Shown here one piece after another: positions 8,041 to 15,900 of a stretch of 64,000 bases of DNA. The DNA is from Planctomycetota bacterium (lineage in GTDB: Bacteria; Planctomycetota; UBA11346), in NCBI GenBank assembly GCA_016745075.1, contig JADGDD010000002.1, positions 194,034 to 258,033 on the forward strand, written 5' to 3'. The notes beneath the pieces are model-generated. The model made no database searches. It was not told the DNA's origin and worked only from the letters and a program-made list of their open reading frames with translations. The translations under genes were made by a program, and so were the position numbers. Positions within the stretch are counted from its first letter, which is position 1. Each line of letters begins with the position of its first letter.

Positions 8041-10089
8041 ATGCGTTTTATTATACGAATTAGTATGTTGTGGATGTGTGCTATTTTTTCTGCTCATGCA
8101 GCGGCTACAGTGTCTACGATTTCTGGGAGTCAGACGGATGGGTATGGCGATTATGTTTTAATCGAATTAACTGACGGGTCTGATTCTCTAAGTGTCATAT
8201 TACGAAAAATAACAGGTGGGACATTTTTAATGGGTTCCACCGAGCGTATTCTTGATTATAAAGATATTGATGGTGATGGTGATCTTATTGAGGAAGCTCA
8301 TTATGCTTACAAGGCTCAATATCCATCTGCATCAGTTCCGTATATAGACGATGGTGATGCAGATGATGACGGCAATACAGTAGAGCTGTTAGGTTTAGAA
8401 GAGGAGGGCCGCTCTGCTGAACGTGAGCAGCAACAAAAATTAACCGTAGGTGATTTTTATATGCTTGAAACAGAAGTGACACAAGGGTTGTGGAAAATGG
8501 TCATGGGAGCAAACCCGAGTCTGAATGTGAATATAAAATCAGAACTCATTACAGATGGTGTGGTAAAGATTACTAATCTACCAGTTGAGAATGTAAGTAA
8601 AGACGAAATGGACACGTTTTGCACAACCTTAAATGGTGTTATTAATGATGGCCTTACAGTTATGGGAGAACCGACTTTGTCTGCTGATGCCACCCGTTTG
8701 CCAAGTGAAGCAGAATGGGAGTATACATGCCGAAGTAGTAACACAAATCCAGCAGTGCAGTTAGGAAAGATTTTGACATCAGGAGCGACACCAGAAGTTC
8801 CAGAAGTAACTTTGTATATGAGCCAGTATGATACAATTGAAGAACAAGCAAAAGCAGCAATAGGGCTTACCCCAGAAGATCCATTGCCTGGTCCAGAGTT
8901 AGGAGCATTGACGAAAGCGGTAAAAAAAGGATTAGCAGCAGCATATGCAGATCTTGATACGCCGACATCGTTGGATAAATTGTATGATAATGATACAGGT
9001 GTAGGTGGAGGGGGGCTTGATACTATTGGTGTAGTTTCTATGGGGGATACGGACGGGGATGGAGTTGTTGATTTTCAGGTAACGGTAACGACGTCAGAAA
9101 CGGCCTTGGGTCTACGAGGTTGGCATCGACAGAATGCAAAAGAAAGTACAGAGGAGAGTTCGATAGAATGGATACGTGATGATCTTACGGGGTCTTGGCG
9201 TTTCTTGTATTACGATACAGATGGTGATGGAATTATAAGTAAAAGCGATGCAGATCGAAACGCTTTTCGTGACCACGTTTTTTTGGATTGGAAAGGCCCA
9301 GCCCCACGGAGAGATGCAGACATCGGTGGATGGTTTACGAGTGTGGATGCACATGAAGATGCGCCAACACTGTTTAATCAAAAAAGTGTGATTGAAGTGC
9401 TTGGTGCTGGTTATCGTATGTATGCTGCCTTTGGTGTTCCATGGAATGAGGATGCGGTTAGATTAAATCTGAAGACTATATTTGCAAATGAACCTGTAGC
9501 TGGTGCTCTCTATAGTGATTATGAGTATAAACATACACTTAATGATGTGAGAAATTTTAAGTGGTCTGTTTACAATACAACAGGAACTCCTAAAAGAATT
9601 AATAAAACGGTGAAGGTTACACCGGGATATGAAGGTATTCTGTATGCACGTTTAAAGCATTCTTCTATGGAAAAGACGGTGTCGGAACTGTTGGCTTATA
9701 ATGATTATGACCCAATTGCATCAGCGAACCAAAAACAATATGTAGCTGCATCTGGTGACATTTCGTATATCGCTGTACAATCAGGGTGGTGGAAACAGGT
9801 GTCGGTTTCTAGTACGATCAAGTCTTGTCATAGACCAGTAAAAGGAAAATTGGCAAATGCTTGGGGGTTATTTGATATGCATGGAAATGTCTGGGAAGCT
9901 TGTCGAGATAGATTTAATAGTCTTTATGAAGAAGGGACAACTTGGGTGAGTGGTGATAAGGTGCCGCTACGTGGAGGAAGTTGGGATTCTCTTGTCTATG
10001 CCTGTCGTGCGGCTAACCGCAGTGATTGGGATGGGGATGCAAATGTACGAGTTGGTTTCCGGTTTGTGATAGAAGGCGTTCTTCCGTAA
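8041..10089 (+). CDS. Exported FGE/sulfatase-modifying-factor-like protein with large insertion
   Basis: 682 residues with an N-terminal signal peptide cut near 'AHAA'. FGE-sulfatase (SUMF1/PvdO-type) motifs occur in order: 'GGTFLMGS' (about 59-66), 'ETEVTQGLWKMVMG' (about 143-156), 'LPSEAEWEYTCRSS' (219-232), 'WGLFDMHGNVWEACRDRF' (about 607-624), 'LRGGSWDS' (about 642-649) and 'RVGFRFV' at the C-terminus. Between the third and fourth motifs, normally some 50-80 residues apart, lie about 370 residues with calcium-type loops (DTDGDGVVD, DTDGDGIIS). The two Cys that carry copper in formylglycine-generating enzyme are not at the expected place after GGSW, so catalysis is unlikely; a binding or structural role is more plausible. 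It lies 24 bases after the GspK-like gene and probably belongs to the same operon. Confidence 0.75.
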   Translation: MRFIIRISMLWMCAIFSAHAAATVSTISGSQTDGYGDYVLIELTDGSDSLSVILRKITGGTFLMGSTERILDYKDIDGDGDLIEEAHYAYKAQYPSASVPYIDDGDADDDGNTVELLGLEEEGRSAEREQQQKLTVGDFYMLETEVTQGLWKMVMGANPSLNVNIKSELITDGVVKITNLPVENVSKDEMDTFCTTLNGVINDGLTVMGEPTLSADATRLPSEAEWEYTCRSSNTNPAVQLGKILTSGATPEVPEVTLYMSQYDTIEEQAKAAIGLTPEDPLPGPELGALTKAVKKGLAAAYADLDTPTSLDKLYDNDTGVGGGGLDTIGVVSMGDTDGDGVVDFQVTVTTSETALGLRGWHRQNAKESTEESSIEWIRDDLTGSWRFLYYDTDGDGIISKSDADRNAFRDHVFLDWKGPAPRRDADIGGWFTSVDAHEDAPTLFNQKSVIEVLGAGYRMYAAFGVPWNEDAVRLNLKTIFANEPVAGALYSDYEYKHTLNDVRNFKWSVYNTTGTPKRINKTVKVTPGYEGILYARLKHSSMEKTVSELLAYNDYDPIASANQKQYVAASGDISYIAVQSGWWKQVSVSSTIKSCHRPVKGKLANAWGLFDMHGNVWEACRDRFNSLYEEGTTWVSGDKVPLRGGSWDSLVYACRAANRSDWDGDANVRVGFRFVIEGVLP

Positions 10090-10118
10090 AGAACGAAAGC
10101 TTAATACCTTCGTTCTTT
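10088..10118. terminator. Bidirectional terminator between the pseudopilin operon and smc
   Basis: A perfect 10-bp inverted repeat, AAAGAACGAA (10088-10097) and TTCGTTCTTT (10109-10118), with an 11-base loop. The A and T ends serve as U-tracts in both directions. It begins at the stop of the FGE-like gene and lies just before the end of the convergent smc gene. Confidence 0.75.
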
Positions 10119-10125
10119 TGCCAGT

Positions 10126-13100
10126 TTACCCTGCAAACGGTCCGGCACCCATGGTGGTGTCGGCGAGTTCTCCGTGGTCGTTGACTTCTTCTAGTTTGAC
10201 GCTGATTTTGGTGGAGACACCGCGTTCGGTTTGGGTGACGCCGTAGAGGGCATCGGAGAACTGCATGGTACGTTTGTTGTGGGTAATCACAATAAACTGG
10301 GAGTCTTTGCAGAATTCGCGGACCATGTTGGCGTAGACATCTGTGTTGCTTTCATCAAGTGGGGCATCAACTTCGTCAAGGATACAGAAGGGGCTCGGTT
10401 TGGTTTGGTAGACTGCAAACAGTAGGGCAATAGCAGTGAGTGCTTTTTCACCACCAGACAGTAAGGTGATGCTCTTTGGTTGTTTGCCTGGAGGTTGGGC
10501 AATAATATCAATGCCGGCTTCCAGAATGTCATCAACATCTTTTTCGAGTACAAGGTCAGCTTTGCCGCCGCCGTAGAGTTTGCGGAAGAGTTCTTGGAAG
10601 TTTGAACGTACTTCTTTGTAGGTTTTCTTGAACATTTTGCGACTGGTAATGTTGATGTCGTCTATGATGGCTGTTAATTTTTCCGCTGCATCAACGAGGT
10701 CGGTATATTGTTTTTCAATGAAACCATGGCGAGCTTCTACTTCGCGTAGCTCATCAATGGCACCAAGGTTTACAGGGCCAAGACGAGCAAATTCACCTTC
10801 TGTACGATCGAGCTCTGTACGGAGGGATGGCCAGTTAATATTGTCTGGTCGTTCCCAGTTGCTATGGGCTTCTGGTAATTCAATTTCGTATTGTTCGCGA
10901 ATTTGATTACAGAGTGTTTCCGAGCGGATAGAACGTTTGTTGTGTTTGAGTTCAAGTTGTTGGTGTTCTTGTTCAACGCTGCGGCGCTGTTGGGTGAGTT
11001 TGCGGCTCAGTTGGCGCTCTTCTTCCACGCTATTATAAACTTGCCCGCGTTCTTTGCTGAGTACATCAAGCTTCTCAGAGATATTCTTAAAGCTTTCAGC
11101 TTCACGTTCGTAAATGGCGGTATTCTCGTTTTGTTGACGTGTAAGTTCTGTACGTTTATCGTTGTGACCAGCGATGCGTTTTTTGCGTTCAACACGGTTG
11201 TCATCAATGTCTTGAATTTGACGTTTAATATGGCCAATGTGATTACGTAGTGCTTCTTTACGTTCTTCACTGGTGGCGAGATTGACGCGTAAGTTACTGA
11301 CTTCTTCTTGCATGTTGTCACGTTCTTGGCCACGTTCATGCAAGCGTTGCTGTAACGTTGCTAGTTCTCCATCTACACGTTCTTTGGTGTGAGTATGTTC
11401 GGTCAGTTGTATGACTAGTTTTTCTCGGTCTTCGGCTAACTGGGTCAGTTCGGTGGTAATTTCTTCTAATTCGGTGACATAGCTTGATGCAAATTCTTCG
11501 GCATGCAGCCGATCGCGTTCTGCTTTCATTAATTGGGCTTTGGCATCACCGACTGTTCGTTCGGCTTGTTGGATTAAGCCACGCTGTTTTTCAACACGCA
11601 TGGATAATTCAAATGCAGATTTCTTTTTCTCGTCACGCTCAAGAGAGATTTTTTCACGTTCGGCAACAATTTCAGCTAAACGTTCATTCAAACGACGGAT
11701 TTCATTTTTCCGGCTAATGATGCCGCCTTCATTAGAACCCTTATGGCGACCACCAGTCATGGCACCGCCCGGATTAACGACATCGCCTTCCAGTGTCACC
11801 ATGCGCATGTACACGCGCTCACGTTGACGTAAAGCAATAGCGTGGTCTAAGGTTTCTAGAATGAGAATATTGCCAAGCAAATAATCAAAGGCTTCAGTGA
11901 ATTTTTTGTCGTATGTAATCAGGTCGCTAGCGATACCAACCACACCCGGTGCATTAAGTAGGCGACGATCAACAGAATTATTTCGACCACGAATATCATC
12001 TAAGGGTAAGAAAGTGGCGCGGCCACGGCGTTCACGTTTTAAAAAGCTAATGGCTTCACGAGCAACGTCGCGCGTTTCGGTAATAATGTTTTGCGCTTGG
12101 GCGGCCAATGAGGTTTCAATGGCTAATTCTAGTTCTGTGCTGACAGAGAAACAGTCGGCAACGAGTCCACACATGCCTGGAAAACGATCCATTTGTTGAA
12201 GTACACCGCGCGCACCCGCAGAAATACCTTCGTTACGTTTTTCGTAATCGGCAAGCATTCTATGACGAGTTTCAGCACGTGCTTCTTCATGACGCAAATC
12301 ATTCAAAGAACTGTCACTTTGATTAGAACTGGTTTGTGCTTCTTCACGTTGGCGTAACAAATTATCTAATTCAGTATGTGTTTCTGCTGCGGCAATTAAT
12401 GTTTCTTCTACATGTTTTTGCGCAGTAGTTTCAGCGTTTTTCGCATTGCCGAGCACATCATCATGACCTGTATTGCGGCCTTGAAGTTTTTTCTCACGTT
12501 CGTGCAGGTTGTTAGCGCTGCCTTCAAAATGGTTTAATTCGGCTTCTATGCGGGTGATGTTACGTAGGGTTTCAATTTCTTCGCCCTTGCGATTTTCAAC
12601 CACAGCAATTAATTCGTCAATTTCTTTAATTAAGGTATCTAGTTCAGCACGGCGCTCGGTATAGAGTTGGGCAAGGCCTGCATCTTCATTGCTGCCTTCG
12701 TCCATGTGTTCTAGGCGGTTTGTGGTTTCGTGTTGGTCTGCTTCTAGGGTGGCAATTTTTTCATCAAAACCAGCAAGTGCTTGAATGTCTTCTTGTTCGT
12801 GCTGATCAATTTCCACTAAACGATATTTTGCGTTTTTAGCTTCGGTGTCGGCAACGTCACGACGGCTTTGAATATCTCCGCGTTCGCTTTCCATTGTGCG
12901 GATATTTGCATCCAGCTCTACTAGTTTGGTGTCAGCAGCACTGAGGCTTGCTTCGAGACCGGCTAACTTGGCAGCTAGTTCTGATTCTTGATCGGTACAG
13001 CGAGCAATGTCTGTATTTAATGCATCGAGCTCTGTGACAATGGTGCCGTATTCATCAAGTGCAAAAACCATGCGCAATTCACGTAGTTTTTCAGAGAGCT

Positions 13101-13746
13101 CTTGATAGCGAAGCGCTTTTTCTGCTTGTCGCCGAACGTTCTTCAGGTTTTTGGTGACTTCACCCATCACTTGGCCAATACGTTCTGTATCAGTATTTAC
13201 GCGGTCAAGTTTGCGCAGGGCTATTTTTCGTTGGGATTTATAGCGGCTAATGCCAGAAGCTTCTTCTAGGATTAAGCGGCGTTCTTTAGTGGAACTTTCT
13301 AAGATGAAACCAATACGACCCTGTTCAATAACGGAATACGCACTAATGCCGATACCAGTTCCCATTAGCAGGTCACGAATGTCTTTTAAACGGCTCGGTT
13401 TACCGTTGATGAAGTAACTGCTTTGCCCATCACGGGTTAGGCGACGAGTCAGGGCTACTTCGGTATCTGCACCGGGTAAATCAGAAAATTCATCAAGGGT
13501 GAGGGTTACTTCTGCAACGCTCATTGGGCGGCGAGTACCACAGCCATTAAAGATGACATCGGTCATCTCGGTGCCACGCATCGCTTTGGCGCTTTGTTCG
13601 CCAATTACCCACTTAATTGCGTCAACGACATTAGACTTACCGCAGCCATTTGGCCCGATAATACCGGTGATTCCGGCTTCAAAGTCAAAGGTGAGCCGAT
13701 CAGCAAAGGATTTGAATCCGTAGGTCTCAAGGCGCTTCAGACGCAT
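10126..13746 (-). CDS. smc: Chromosome segregation ATPase SMC
   Basis: 1206-residue SMC protein, the usual bacterial length. It forms a DNA-loop-extruding dimer that organises the chromosome with ScpA and ScpB. Visible parts: N-terminal ATPase half with Walker A 'GPNGCGKS' (about 32-39) and 'VIGEQSAKAMRG'; a long coiled coil; a hinge around residues 510-660 ('SAGARGVLQQM' onwards); the return coiled coil; and the C-terminal ATPase half with signature 'LLSGGEKALTAIALL' and Walker B 'FCILDEVDAPLDE' about 75-100 residues before the end. It is transcribed in the same direction as the STAS gene 135 bases upstream and is convergent with the pseudopilin operon. No scpA or scpB is nearby. Confidence 0.97.
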   Translation of the reverse strand: MRLKRLETYGFKSFADRLTFDFEAGITGIIGPNGCGKSNVVDAIKWVIGEQSAKAMRGTEMTDVIFNGCGTRRPMSVAEVTLTLDEFSDLPGADTEVALTRRLTRDGQSSYFINGKPSRLKDIRDLLMGTGIGISAYSVIEQGRIGFILESSTKERRLILEEASGISRYKSQRKIALRKLDRVNTDTERIGQVMGEVTKNLKNVRRQAEKALRYQELSEKLRELRMVFALDEYGTIVTELDALNTDIARCTDQESELAAKLAGLEASLSAADTKLVELDANIRTMESERGDIQSRRDVADTEAKNAKYRLVEIDQHEQEDIQALAGFDEKIATLEADQHETTNRLEHMDEGSNEDAGLAQLYTERRAELDTLIKEIDELIAVVENRKGEEIETLRNITRIEAELNHFEGSANNLHEREKKLQGRNTGHDDVLGNAKNAETTAQKHVEETLIAAAETHTELDNLLRQREEAQTSSNQSDSSLNDLRHEEARAETRHRMLADYEKRNEGISAGARGVLQQMDRFPGMCGLVADCFSVSTELELAIETSLAAQAQNIITETRDVAREAISFLKRERRGRATFLPLDDIRGRNNSVDRRLLNAPGVVGIASDLITYDKKFTEAFDYLLGNILILETLDHAIALRQRERVYMRMVTLEGDVVNPGGAMTGGRHKGSNEGGIISRKNEIRRLNERLAEIVAEREKISLERDEKKKSAFELSMRVEKQRGLIQQAERTVGDAKAQLMKAERDRLHAEEFASSYVTELEEITTELTQLAEDREKLVIQLTEHTHTKERVDGELATLQQRLHERGQERDNMQEEVSNLRVNLATSEERKEALRNHIGHIKRQIQDIDDNRVERKKRIAGHNDKRTELTRQQNENTAIYEREAESFKNISEKLDVLSKERGQVYNSVEEERQLSRKLTQQRRSVEQEHQQLELKHNKRSIRSETLCNQIREQYEIELPEAHSNWERPDNINWPSLRTELDRTEGEFARLGPVNLGAIDELREVEARHGFIEKQYTDLVDAAEKLTAIIDDINITSRKMFKKTYKEVRSNFQELFRKLYGGGKADLVLEKDVDDILEAGIDIIAQPPGKQPKSITLLSGGEKALTAIALLFAVYQTKPSPFCILDEVDAPLDESNTDVYANMVREFCKDSQFIVITHNKRTMQFSDALYGVTQTERGVSTKISVKLEEVNDHGELADTTMGAGPFAG

Positions 13747-13809
13747 GCGAGTAGGTCTCCATCAGAGCATGTAGGGTCTGGGAGGGTATCGTATGTCTAT
13801 GCTGTGCAA

Positions 13810-13831
13810 GCCTGAGATATGAGTCTCAGGC
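13810..13831. repeat. 8-bp hairpin between the STAS gene and smc
   Basis: GCCTGAGA (13810-13817) and TCTCAGGC (13824-13831) form a perfect dyad with a six-base spacer. Neither side has a T-run, so it is not a textbook terminator. It lies 64 bases upstream of the smc start and could be an operator or a weak attenuator in the smc leader. Confidence 0.4.
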
Positions 13832-13881
13832 GCAGGTGGTAAGCAATGGGGAGGAGAGGCCGTTCTTTATACTAGAGCTTG

Positions 13882-14235
13882 TTACTCAACAACAGATTCT
13901 TCTTCAAATGAAAAGAGATGGGTAATATGAAGCATCGCAAGCGCACGCTTTACGGTGTCGTTTGAATGGCGTAAAGTGATACCAGTTTGGCTACGGCTTT
14001 CAAAATGTTGGGTAAGCTGAATGAGGCCAGCATAGAGTGTAGAACTGGCAATTTTCATATGGTGCATATCTACGATAACACGGCGATAATTGCCTTCAAA
14101 GGCATCAGCAATATTACCAGCCCAAGACTTGATCTTATTTTCAGAGTCAAATTTGGAATGTACGGTCACGACGAGATCGACCTCATTTTCGATGGAGAGG
14201 TCAAACCCAGTCAGCTCAGGCCTATTTATCTTCAT
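13882..14235 (-). CDS. STAS-domain protein, anti-sigma-factor-antagonist-like
   Basis: 117-residue single-domain protein. The pattern of an N-terminal beta strand, 'YRRVIVDMHHMKIASSTLYAGLIQ' (trimmed: strand, then helix about residues 52-75) and 'GITLRHSNDTVKRALAMLHI' fits the STAS fold of SpoIIAA/RsbV-type antagonists, which bind anti-sigma kinases. The usual phosphoacceptor context DSSG reads ASST here, so regulation by Ser phosphorylation is uncertain. The ATG at 14235 has no Shine-Dalgarno. A TATACT box ends six bases upstream, so the mRNA may be leaderless. No partner kinase, phosphatase or sigma factor is in the window. It is co-directional with smc; a functional link is not evident. 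Confidence 0.6.
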   Translation of the reverse strand: MKINRPELTGFDLSIENEVDLVVTVHSKFDSENKIKSWAGNIADAFEGNYRRVIVDMHHMKIASSTLYAGLIQLTQHFESRSQTGITLRHSNDTVKRALAMLHITHLFSFEEESVVE

Positions 14236-14241
14236 GTAGAG

Positions 14242-14270
14242 AGTATACGTATAAAATATGACAGATGCAA
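14242..14270 (-). promoter_or_regulatory. Sigma-70-type promoter of the STAS gene, probably leaderless
   Basis: On the reverse strand, TTGCAT (14270-14265) and TATACT (14247-14242) are separated by exactly 17 bases. The ATG begins six bases after the -10 box, so transcription would start at or next to the start codon. On the forward strand the same segment has TATAAA (14250-14255), which may serve dut. Confidence 0.55.
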
Positions 14271-14308
14271 TCGCTTGCTGTGTCTGGCTTTTGTTTAGGC
14301 TGCCCAGC

Positions 14309-14761
14309 ATGAGTATAACAGTTCCTGTATGTGTCCTGCCGCATGGTGAGGGCTTAGAGTTACCATCTTATGAAAGTCTTGGCGCTGCTGGAATGGATGT
14401 GCGAGCAGCTGTTCCCACAGACGAACCCTTGGTGCTTGCCCCGAGTGCGCGGGCTTTGGTTCCGAGTGGCTTAAGCATGGCTATCCCAACTGGTTATGAA
14501 ATTCAAGTGCGCCCACGATCTGGACTTGCCTATAAGCATGGCATTACGGTTCTCAATAGCCCTGGCACTATAGACAGTGATTATCGAGGTGAGTTGAAAG
14601 TTCTCTTGATCAATCATGGTTCTGAACCCTTCACCATTGAGCGTGGTGAGCGCATTGGTCAACTGGTTATCGCCAGTGTTGTTCAGCTTGCATGGGATCA
14701 GGTAGAGAACTTAGATGAAACGACTCGTGGTGCGGGCGGTTTTGGTTCTACAGGTCGCTAA
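14309..14761 (+). CDS. dut: Deoxyuridine 5'-triphosphate nucleotidohydrolase (dUTPase)
   Basis: 150-residue trimeric dUTPase, which hydrolyses dUTP to dUMP and pyrophosphate, keeping uracil out of DNA and feeding dTMP synthesis. All five family motifs are present: AGMDVRAA (motif 1), PRSGLA (2), [13 protein letters not shown] with the catalytic Asp (3), ERIGQLVI (4) and the flexible C-terminal arm [11 protein letters not shown] (5). The ATG at 14309 fits the family N-terminus; no clear Shine-Dalgarno precedes it. It is divergent from the STAS gene and 20 bases upstream of coaX. Confidence 0.95.
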   Translation: MSITVPVCVLPHGEGLELPSYESLGAAGMDVRAAVPTDEPLVLAPSARALVPSGLSMAIPTGYEIQVRPRSGLAYKHGITVLNSPGTIDSDYRGELKVLLINHGSEPFTIERGERIGQLVIASVVQLAWDQVENLDETTRGAGGFGSTGR

Positions 14762-14770
14762 AAAATAGCG

Positions 14771-14776
14771 TATACT
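14771..14776 (+). promoter_or_regulatory. -10 box directly in front of coaX
   Basis: TATACT at 14771-14776 is followed by only five bases before the coaX ATG. This repeats the arrangement at the STAS gene and places the transcription start at the start codon. There is no Shine-Dalgarno. A TCTACA hexamer 18 bases upstream is a weak -35 candidate. Confidence 0.5.
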
Positions 14777-14781
14777 CTTTT

Positions 14782-15456
14782 ATGTTATACGTTGCTGATT
14801 GCGGGAATACCACAACCTGTTTTGCCCAGTGGCAGCATGGTGTTATTACACGAGCTGTCCGATTGGTAGACAACGCTTATCCAGAGTGTTGTGGTCCAGA
14901 GGATCATCTTGTTATTTTGCCAGGTAATGCTGCCCGCGCAGCAGAGGCCCGCGCAGCATGGCCTGGTGTGTGTAGTTACAGCCGTGTTCCAGATTGTGGT
15001 CAATATCAAAATTGTGGGGAAGATAGGGTGCTAGCAGGCTGTGCTGCGATACACCTTATCCAAGATGATGTTATTGTTGTTGATGCCGGTACGGCGATAA
15101 CGGTAACGGCATGGCGTTTTTCCGAAAAAGCGCCAATGTACACGCATTATGACGGTGGATTTATTGCCCCAGGCCCGCGAGCTATGTTAGCAGGTTTGCC
15201 GGTTGTTGCTCCCGCTCTGCCAACTGTGGAGTGGGGCAGTGATGAAGATCAATCGCCAACAGCCGCAGCTATGTTAGGCGCAGTGGAACACGGCATTCAT
15301 GGAATGGTTCAGGCTTTGCTTCAACAGTTACGCCAGCAAACAGGTATTACACAGGTTATCCTCACCGGAGGAAACAGGAAGCTGTGCTGTCTAGATGGGC
15401 GTGAAGAACAAGAGTTGTTGCTTACTGGTATTGGGCTTGTTCACGATCTCTTATAA
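14782..15456 (+). CDS. coaX: Type III pantothenate kinase
   Basis: 224 residues, slightly shorter than the usual 250 or so. It phosphorylates pantothenate with ATP in the first step of coenzyme A synthesis. Family motifs: N-terminal phosphate loop 'ADCGNTTT' (usually D-x-GNT), 'GEDRVLAG' (usually GxDR), 'VVDAGTAITV' and 'YDGGFIAPGPRAM', plus the C-terminal 'QVILTGGN'. The actin/ASKHA-fold active-site Asp residues are intact. It appears to have its own promoter just before the ATG. A second CoA gene, coaC, is at 39 kb. Confidence 0.92.
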   Translation: MLYVADCGNTTTCFAQWQHGVITRAVRLVDNAYPECCGPEDHLVILPGNAARAAEARAAWPGVCSYSRVPDCGQYQNCGEDRVLAGCAAIHLIQDDVIVVDAGTAITVTAWRFSEKAPMYTHYDGGFIAPGPRAMLAGLPVVAPALPTVEWGSDEDQSPTAAAMLGAVEHGIHGMVQALLQQLRQQTGITQVILTGGNRKLCCLDGREEQELLLTGIGLVHDLL

Positions 15457-15459
15457 CGT

Positions 15460-15900
15460 TTATTGCCCTATTTGTGGTGGTGCAGGAGGTCGGCTTGCTG
15501 CTTGCACGGTAAGCGTTTCTTTTGGTAGTATTGTTGTAACTCCGCTTGAGGACCGCATTTCTACCTGAAGCGTATATGCTACATGTGTACCGAAACGGCT
15601 AGTATTTGCTGGTAAGGTTAGGCTTCCTGCTAGAGCCGTCCCCACAACTGTGAGAGGGCTGCTTATTACAACCTGTTCGTCTGCATCGTACAGTGTTGCT
15701 GTCCCCGTGGCCCATATGCTTATGTCGTTTTTCCCCATAAAGGTAACGGTGCCACCATGATAAGAGAGCGTGTTGGTCTGGGCATAAATAACAGGATGCG
15801 TATCAGGAGCATCTGTTGGCGTAGCGGTATTGGTACCGCCACCTCCGCAGGAGCTTACAGAGACACAACACACAAGGGTTCCTATCACGAGCCCTTTCAT
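15460..15900 (-). CDS. Small predicted lipoprotein
   Basis: 146 residues. An N-terminal hydrophobic segment ends in the lipobox V-S-S-C (Cys18) followed by GGGG, so it should be lipidated. After a Thr/Ala/Pro-rich linker the remainder (about 35-130) is beta-rich and Ig-like in character, ending in a Pro-rich tail. No specific family is recognised. Its ATG overlaps the upstream stop (ATGA), so it is translationally coupled to the glycoamylase-like exported protein and may anchor or assist it. Confidence 0.65.
   Translation of the reverse strand: MKGLVIGTLVCCVSVSSCGGGGTNTATPTDAPDTHPVIYAQTNTLSYHGGTVTFMGKNDISIWATGTATLYDADEQVVISSPLTVVGTALAGSLTLPANTSRFGTHVAYTLQVEMRSSSGVTTILPKETLTVQAASRPPAPPQIGQ

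Noticed and set aside
10891..11339. Long open frames on both strands inside smc
   Set aside because: They lie wholly within the coiled-coil coding region, lack ribosome sites and look like by-products of its biased codons.
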